Shown here one piece after another: positions 60,024-64,000 of a stretch of DNA of 64,000 nucleotides. Source of the DNA: Microbacterium sulfonylureivorans (lineage in GTDB: Bacteria > Actinomycetota > Actinomycetes > Actinomycetales > Microbacteriaceae). A program made the translations under genes and the position numbers. The DNA is taken from contig NZ_RJAD01000002.1 in the NCBI RefSeq assembly GCF_003999995.1, positions 62,001 to 126,000 of the forward strand, read 5' to 3'. The notes beneath the pieces were generated by a model. That model saw only the letters and a list, made by a program, of their open reading frames with translations. It ran no database searches and was not told the origin of the DNA. Position 1 is the stretch's first letter. The number at the start of each line of letters is the position of its first letter.

Positions 60024-60626
60024 GTGAAATCGCGCCGCGCTTGGGTTGGTCTCCTGATCACGGCTCTCGTGATGCTTGCGGTTCTGCTCGCAGTGTGGAG
60101 CCTCGTTCGCACCCTGGCCGGCGATGGGAACCCCTTTGAGATGATCGCGATGGTCACCGGCTTTGTGCTCGCCGGGACAGCGGCCGGTGTGCTCTGGACG
60201 CCTCTTCGAAACACCGGCCGTATCGCGACTCTGAGAATGCGCCGCCCCCGCGCCGTCGTCCTGGGGGCGCAGACCGAGCCGTTGCTCGATGCTCGCATCG
60301 CGGCGGACTTCCCGGTGCCAGGGACCGGCCCGACCAGCTTCGGCCAACTGGTAACCGTCGTGGCAGACTCCGACGGAGTCTCGTTCTGGAAAGGCTCCAG
60401 TACGGACCCGTCGCGACGAGCGCTCATTCCCTGGCAGGCAGTGCGGCGGGTAACGACGGGCGAGGTGATGCTCGCCCGACCGTTGACCACCGTTCGCCTC
60501 GAGCTCTTCGATACTCACCCCGTCGATTTCGTCCCCAACCGGGACGGCCTCCTCGGCTACACGGCGGTACTCGACCCAAAACGAATCGCCGACTACGCCA
60601 CTGCGATCGAGACGATCCGCCCCTAG
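60024..60626 (+). CDS. Two-helix membrane protein with PH-like cytoplasmic domain
   Basis: The 200-residue protein has two membrane helices (about residues 8-28 and 38-58), then a soluble region. That region has VVADSDGVSFWKGSSTDPSR, ALIPWQAVRRVTTGEVMLAR and a C-terminal helix RIADYATAIETIRP. Its strand pattern resembles bacterial PH-like domains, but the match is weak. GTG 60024 follows TTGGAT by 6 nt. Confidence 0.65.
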   Translation: MKSRRAWVGLLITALVMLAVLLAVWSLVRTLAGDGNPFEMIAMVTGFVLAGTAAGVLWTPLRNTGRIATLRMRRPRAVVLGAQTEPLLDARIAADFPVPGTGPTSFGQLVTVVADSDGVSFWKGSSTDPSRRALIPWQAVRRVTTGEVMLARPLTTVRLELFDTHPVDFVPNRDGLLGYTAVLDPKRIADYATAIETIRP

Positions 60627-61018
60627 CCGCGCGCAGGTCGAACAAAGCCGCCTCGAGAGTCGAGCCAGCGCCCGCACCCCGCTCCCTCAGTGTGCGGCGC
60701 AGACGACCTGTTGCTAGTCGAGGCCCACGCTACGTCCGCGACCCAGGTTCCCGAAGGCTATGGATCCCCAGCCGTCACTTCACGTTCGTCGGAGGGGGTC
60801 GCGCTCCTCTGCGATTGGCATTCCGGCGTTCCCGATCCCGGAGTGCATCACGTCTCGATCGCCGCGCCAAGCGTTCCAGAACCGGATCGTCATCTGATGT
60901 GATCGGCCGGGCATCGCAACGAGATCGGTCGTGGGCGGGGGACTGACTGCGCACGAATAGCCCGCCCGCTGACAACGCGCGCAGAGCAGCCACATTCGCG
61001 CGGCGCATGGCGCCGCTG
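60627..61018. other. Non-coding spacer
   Basis: No supportable gene or structure. Confidence 0.5.
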
Positions 61019-61537
61019 TTACCCCGTGTGCTGAGTCGAAAGCGCGACCTGGGATGCGCTCGTGGCATCGCGGTCTGCGCGCCGTGCCGCGCGAGCGGTG
61101 AGAGGTCCGGCAACCGACATGGCAAGGATTGCCGACACCGCGCCGAACATCGCACCCCAGACCACCAATCCGTATGGTCCGCTCATCGCGAGTCCGAAGA
61201 CCAGCCAGAAGGTCAGCGCACCGAAGGCCGATGAGAGCCCGCCGACCCACCCCCGAGAGGCGATCGACCGGTCCCTTCGCCGAGTCCACAGGGCGAGACA
61301 GATTGCGTAGATCAGGCTCGCGGATGCCGCGGTGAGAGCGCCGAAGAATCCGCCGTAGGCGGGAAGCATCACGATGGCGAACTCCTCGCCGCGGTCCGGC
61401 GGGACGAGCCATCCGAAGACGATGAAGAGAAAGAGCCCGCCGACCGCGGCGCCGACGCCCACCATCCATCCAACGACGGAGCCGTACGTTCTCCAGAACA
61501 TCCGCCAACGGTATCTGTCTCGGTGCTCGATGTGCAC
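61019..61537 (-). CDS. Four-helix membrane protein
   Basis: The 172-residue protein has four hydrophobic segments (about 20-42, 57-82, 100-118, 123-145) and a polar C-terminus. The start is a GTG at 61537 without a clear promoter. No family recognised. Confidence 0.6.
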   Translation of the reverse strand: MHIEHRDRYRWRMFWRTYGSVVGWMVGVGAAVGGLFLFIVFGWLVPPDRGEEFAIVMLPAYGGFFGALTAASASLIYAICLALWTRRRDRSIASRGWVGGLSSAFGALTFWLVFGLAMSGPYGLVVWGAMFGAVSAILAMSVAGPLTARAARRADRDATSASQVALSTQHTG

Positions 61538-61658
61538 GGCTCGCCGCTCCGACCGGGTGTGCCCGATCTGATGTCAGGCCAACCGGCTCCCGGTTCGCCT
61601 TGTCAGACGGCAGCGCCGCGGACGGCTCTAGCAGATCGCCCCGGAGTAGCGTGGGGTT

Positions 61659-62525
61659 GTGATCTGGAACGTCCTGAGCACGATCGCAGGCGCGGCGGTC
61701 GTGGTGTACGGACTTTCCGACATCTTCCTGACGCTGGTTCACCCGCACGCACGAGGGCGGCTCACACGCGGGATCGTCGCCGGCATCTGGGCGATCACGT
61801 CTCGCTTCGGCCGCCGCGCACGCGCCGCATCTGGACCGCTCGCCGCGATCTGCGTCGTGCTGTCCTGGGCGGCGATCCAGGCGATCGGATGGGCACTCAT
61901 CTACCTTCCTCATGTGCCCGACGGATTCGTCTACCCCGACGGGATCGACCCAGCGAGTTACCCCGATGTCTTGGAGGCTCTCTATTTCTCGCTGGTATCG
62001 CTGTCCACGCTGGGGTTCGGGGAGGTCGTCCCGGCAGACCCCTTCGTTCGTGTGCTGTCACCGCTGCAGGCAGTGACGGGGTTCGCGCTATTAACCGGCG
62101 GTGCGACCTGGCTCCTTCAGCTGTTCCCGACCCTTGCGCGCAGGCGGTCGACGGCGCTCTATCTCACGCTCCTCGGCCGCGCGTCGTACCCCGACCACAT
62201 CGCCGAAGCGGACCCCGTCAGCGCGTCGGTCGTCGTCCATGCGGTGGCCCAGCACATCGCGAGCGCGCAGGTCGACCTGAGTCAGAGCCCCGAGTCCTAT
62301 TACTTCCGCGAGGGCGAGAAGCCGACCTCACTCGGTCACGCACTCCCCGTCGCCCAGGCCCTCGCTGACGCGGCCAGCGCGTCCACTCACGCCGACCTTC
62401 GCGTGGCCGGACTGATCCTCGACGACGCGCTCGAAGAACTCGGCACCTGCCTGCGTGACAACTTCGGCGCGCTCGGCGAAACCCGAAGTGACGTCATCGC
62501 ATCCTTCGCCCGAGACCACGCCTAG
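61659..62525 (+). CDS. Two-pore-helix potassium channel-like protein
   Basis: The 288-residue membrane protein has an N-terminal helix and a second helix near 65-85. A pore loop with selectivity filter STLGFGEVVPAD near residues 115-127 and the next helix (VLSPLQAVTGFALLTGGATW) follow. This is the Ion_trans_2 layout with GFG in place of the usual GYG. The C-terminal soluble domain (about 165-288) is helical. TAGCGT (61647-61652) lies 6 nt before the GTG. Ion selectivity is inferred. Confidence 0.85.
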   Translation: MIWNVLSTIAGAAVVVYGLSDIFLTLVHPHARGRLTRGIVAGIWAITSRFGRRARAASGPLAAICVVLSWAAIQAIGWALIYLPHVPDGFVYPDGIDPASYPDVLEALYFSLVSLSTLGFGEVVPADPFVRVLSPLQAVTGFALLTGGATWLLQLFPTLARRRSTALYLTLLGRASYPDHIAEADPVSASVVVHAVAQHIASAQVDLSQSPESYYFREGEKPTSLGHALPVAQALADAASASTHADLRVAGLILDDALEELGTCLRDNFGALGETRSDVIASFARDHA

Positions 62526-62662
62526 CGGGCGGGGGCTCCGGCGGATGACGCGCATCCGGTCCGGGCGAGTCGCCCGGAAGCACGATCTGCGCGGGGCCCG
62601 TGCTCGCTCGCTGCAGGCTCCGCCCTCGCCCTCGCCCTCGCCCGCGCGCCGCGACTCGACGG

Positions 62663-63127
62663 TCAGCGGAAGCGTCGCTCGAGCAAGGTCGATGCGGCAG
62701 CGAAACCTTGGGCCTCGTAGAGTGCTGCCGCCTTCGAGTTCGCGCTCACGGTAACCCGCGGGATCTGCAGCTCGTCGGCGACGGCGACCAGGCCCGCGAG
62801 CAGCTGCGAGCCGATCCCTGCTCCGCGGTAGCCGGGGCGCACGTAGACGCTCTGAATGTCGCCCGTCCGTCGACGGTGATTGCGGATGTCTGGGACGCGC
62901 TCGAAAATGACCAGCCACGCCATCCCGATGAGGGTGGTGTCGACTTCCGCGACGAAGCAGATCACCGACCCGCTCCGTTCCTCCCACCACTCGCCGAGCG
63001 CCCTGGCGAACTCGTCCCGCTCCTCGGCGGAAGCGCGGGCTGGGAGAGCAGCCCACTCCTCCTTGAGCGCAGCAATCGAGTCCAGGTCCGACGGCACCGC
63101 TCTCCGCACGGCAACGCGATGTTGCAT
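62663..63127 (-). CDS. GNAT-family N-acetyltransferase
   Basis: The 154-residue protein has VAVRRAVPSDLDSIAALKEE at the start, motif A with IQSVYVRPGYRGAGIGSQLL near residue 93 and SANSKAAALYEAQGFAAAS near 128. The ATG at 63127 has AAGGAAC as Shine-Dalgarno. It lies 29 bp downstream of the amine oxidase gene on the same strand, so probably shares its transcript. Confidence 0.9.
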   Translation of the reverse strand: MQHRVAVRRAVPSDLDSIAALKEEWAALPARASAEERDEFARALGEWWEERSGSVICFVAEVDTTLIGMAWLVIFERVPDIRNHRRRTGDIQSVYVRPGYRGAGIGSQLLAGLVAVADELQIPRVTVSANSKAAALYEAQGFAAASTLLERRFR

Positions 63128-63156
63128 GTTCCTTCTCGCAATCCTGCTCCGTCGAA

Positions 63157-64000
63157 TCAGCGTTCGTGATCCCACAGCCGGCTCATCGGCACTGTCCGAT
63201 CGAGCACCCGCTCCGCCGCGCGATGCCCCGAGCAGAGCGCAGCGGTGACGGTGGCGGGGTCGTCGGTCCAGGTCGCCTCGCCCGCGATGTGCAGCACGCC
63301 GCCGACGGGCGTGGCGAGATCGTCGTGATCCTCTGTCGTCGATCCGACCGTCATATACGCGTACGAGCCGTGGGCGAACGGGTCATCCTGCCAGTTGGTG
63401 AGGTGGACCCGGGTCGGCAGCTCGACCTTCTCGCCGTAGAGACGGCGCAGCTGGGCGAGGATCGAGTCGACGACGCGATCCTCGGTCCAGCCGTGCGTGT
63501 CGATCGCACCGCGGCCTGCGGCGAATGTGAGCAGCGCGGGTGTGCCGTGGAGCGCCGTGAGGTCGTACCAGGAGTGCCACCAGGCGCCCTCGGGGCCCTG
63601 CTGGCGGATCGCGTACACGCCGTCGTCCCAGAACTTCGTCGGGAACCGCAGGAACACCTTCTCGAAGGCGTTCATCGTCAGTCGGCGCAACGCGCCGGCG
63701 ACGGGCTCGGGGAGCGGCGGCTCGATCACGAAGTCATCCGACCGCAGCACGCCGACGGGCACGGTCACGACGACGCTGGCGCCGGAGAAGACGCCCTGGT
63801 CGGTCGTGACGACGACGCCCCCGCTCGACCACTCCACCCGGGAGACGATGTGGGACAGGCGCACGTCGAGTCCGTTCGAGAGGTTCGCCGGGAGGCGGTC
63901 GTAGCCGTCGGGGAAGACGACTTCGTCGCCGTCGATCGAGTCGTCGTCGAGACCGTGCGCGGCGAGGTCCTCGATCCGTGCGCCGTACTGCTCCTCCGAC
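63157..64000 (-). CDS. Flavin-containing amine oxidase, C-terminal part (cut by window edge)
   Basis: The 280 residues up to the window edge match the C-terminal two-thirds of FAD-dependent monoamine oxidases. SSGGVVVTTDQGVFSGASVV then VTVPVGVLRSDDFVIEPPLP are the substrate-domain landmarks. The FAD-binding C-terminal motif VGGVLHIAGEATWTDDPATV leads into ALCSGHRAAERVL. The first residues visible read SEEQYGARIEDLAAHGLD. Oxidises primary or polyamines, giving aldehyde and hydrogen peroxide. Substrate unknown. Confidence 0.9.
   Translation of the reverse strand, partial: SEEQYGARIEDLAAHGLDDDSIDGDEVVFPDGYDRLPANLSNGLDVRLSHIVSRVEWSSGGVVVTTDQGVFSGASVVVTVPVGVLRSDDFVIEPPLPEPVAGALRRLTMNAFEKVFLRFPTKFWDDGVYAIRQQGPEGAWWHSWYDLTALHGTPALLTFAAGRGAIDTHGWTEDRVVDSILAQLRRLYGEKVELPTRVHLTNWQDDPFAHGSYAYMTVGSTTEDHDDLATPVGGVLHIAGEATWTDDPATVTAALCSGHRAAERVLDRTVPMSRLWDHER

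Noticed and set aside
1..64000. CRISPR arrays, rRNA genes, complete insertion sequences, prophage structural genes, restriction-modification or known toxin-antitoxin pairs
   Set aside because: I looked for them and saw no supporting sequence in the window.

Overview
High-GC actinobacterial chromosome, most like Microbacterium or a close member of the Microbacteriaceae. The evidence is the very high GC with actinobacterial codon use, the prfB-ftsE-ftsX-smpB-ssrA order, a compact Tad/Flp pilus cluster, a DUF222-HNH protein, a Ku/LigD end-joining pair, DUF2510/DUF4328 proteins and a class F sortase. Many genes have a TANNNT -10 element only 6-9 nt before the start codon, which implies widespread leaderless transcription. 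I used this to choose many starts.

Core part, about 1-29.4 kb. From the left: the start of nicotinate phosphoribosyltransferase (cut by the window edge), divergent from murI; then rph-rdgB, a CDF metal exporter, ligD and ku (divergent), a DedA protein, tRNA-Leu(UAG) and a small PLDc_N-type membrane protein. A tightly coupled Tad-type pilus operon follows (8.6-13.1 kb: ATPase, two TadB/TadC membrane proteins, a pilin-like peptide, two TadE-like and one TadG-like pseudopilins). Next is a 1335-residue secreted subtilisin with a Gly/His-rich tail, divergent from a two-HTH regulator. Then come an MFS transporter, prfB, a cupin, a DUF222-HNH protein, ftsE (with a long acidic extension), ftsX, smpB and a SIMPL protein. 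A surface/sigma module (DUF4397 protein, class F sortase, ECF sigma factor, anti-sigma factor) precedes tmRNA (ssrA).

Accessory part, about 29.4-61.6 kb. Starting at the 3' end of ssrA, a classic island attachment site, gene order becomes a series of mostly single-gene units in mixed orientation. They are separated by spacers with hairpins and short dispersed repeats that all point the same way. Products are mostly small lipoproteins, membrane proteins, DUF proteins (DUF4259, DUF4279, DUF4037, DUF4328), GNATs, a 2H phosphoesterase, an EF-Tu domain-III-like protein, an ECF sigma factor with its membrane partner, an ArsR-MFS operon with clear operators, an S66 peptidase and a folD with a structured leader. 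Decay is visible: a serine resolvase broken by an in-frame stop, a frameshifted small gene, a degraded CU044_5270-type remnant and two 3' gene fragments. I see no integrase and no second ssrA-type attachment site inside the window.

Right edge, 61.7-64 kb: a two-TM potassium channel, a GNAT and the 3' part of a flavin amine oxidase, which look like ordinary chromosomal genes again.
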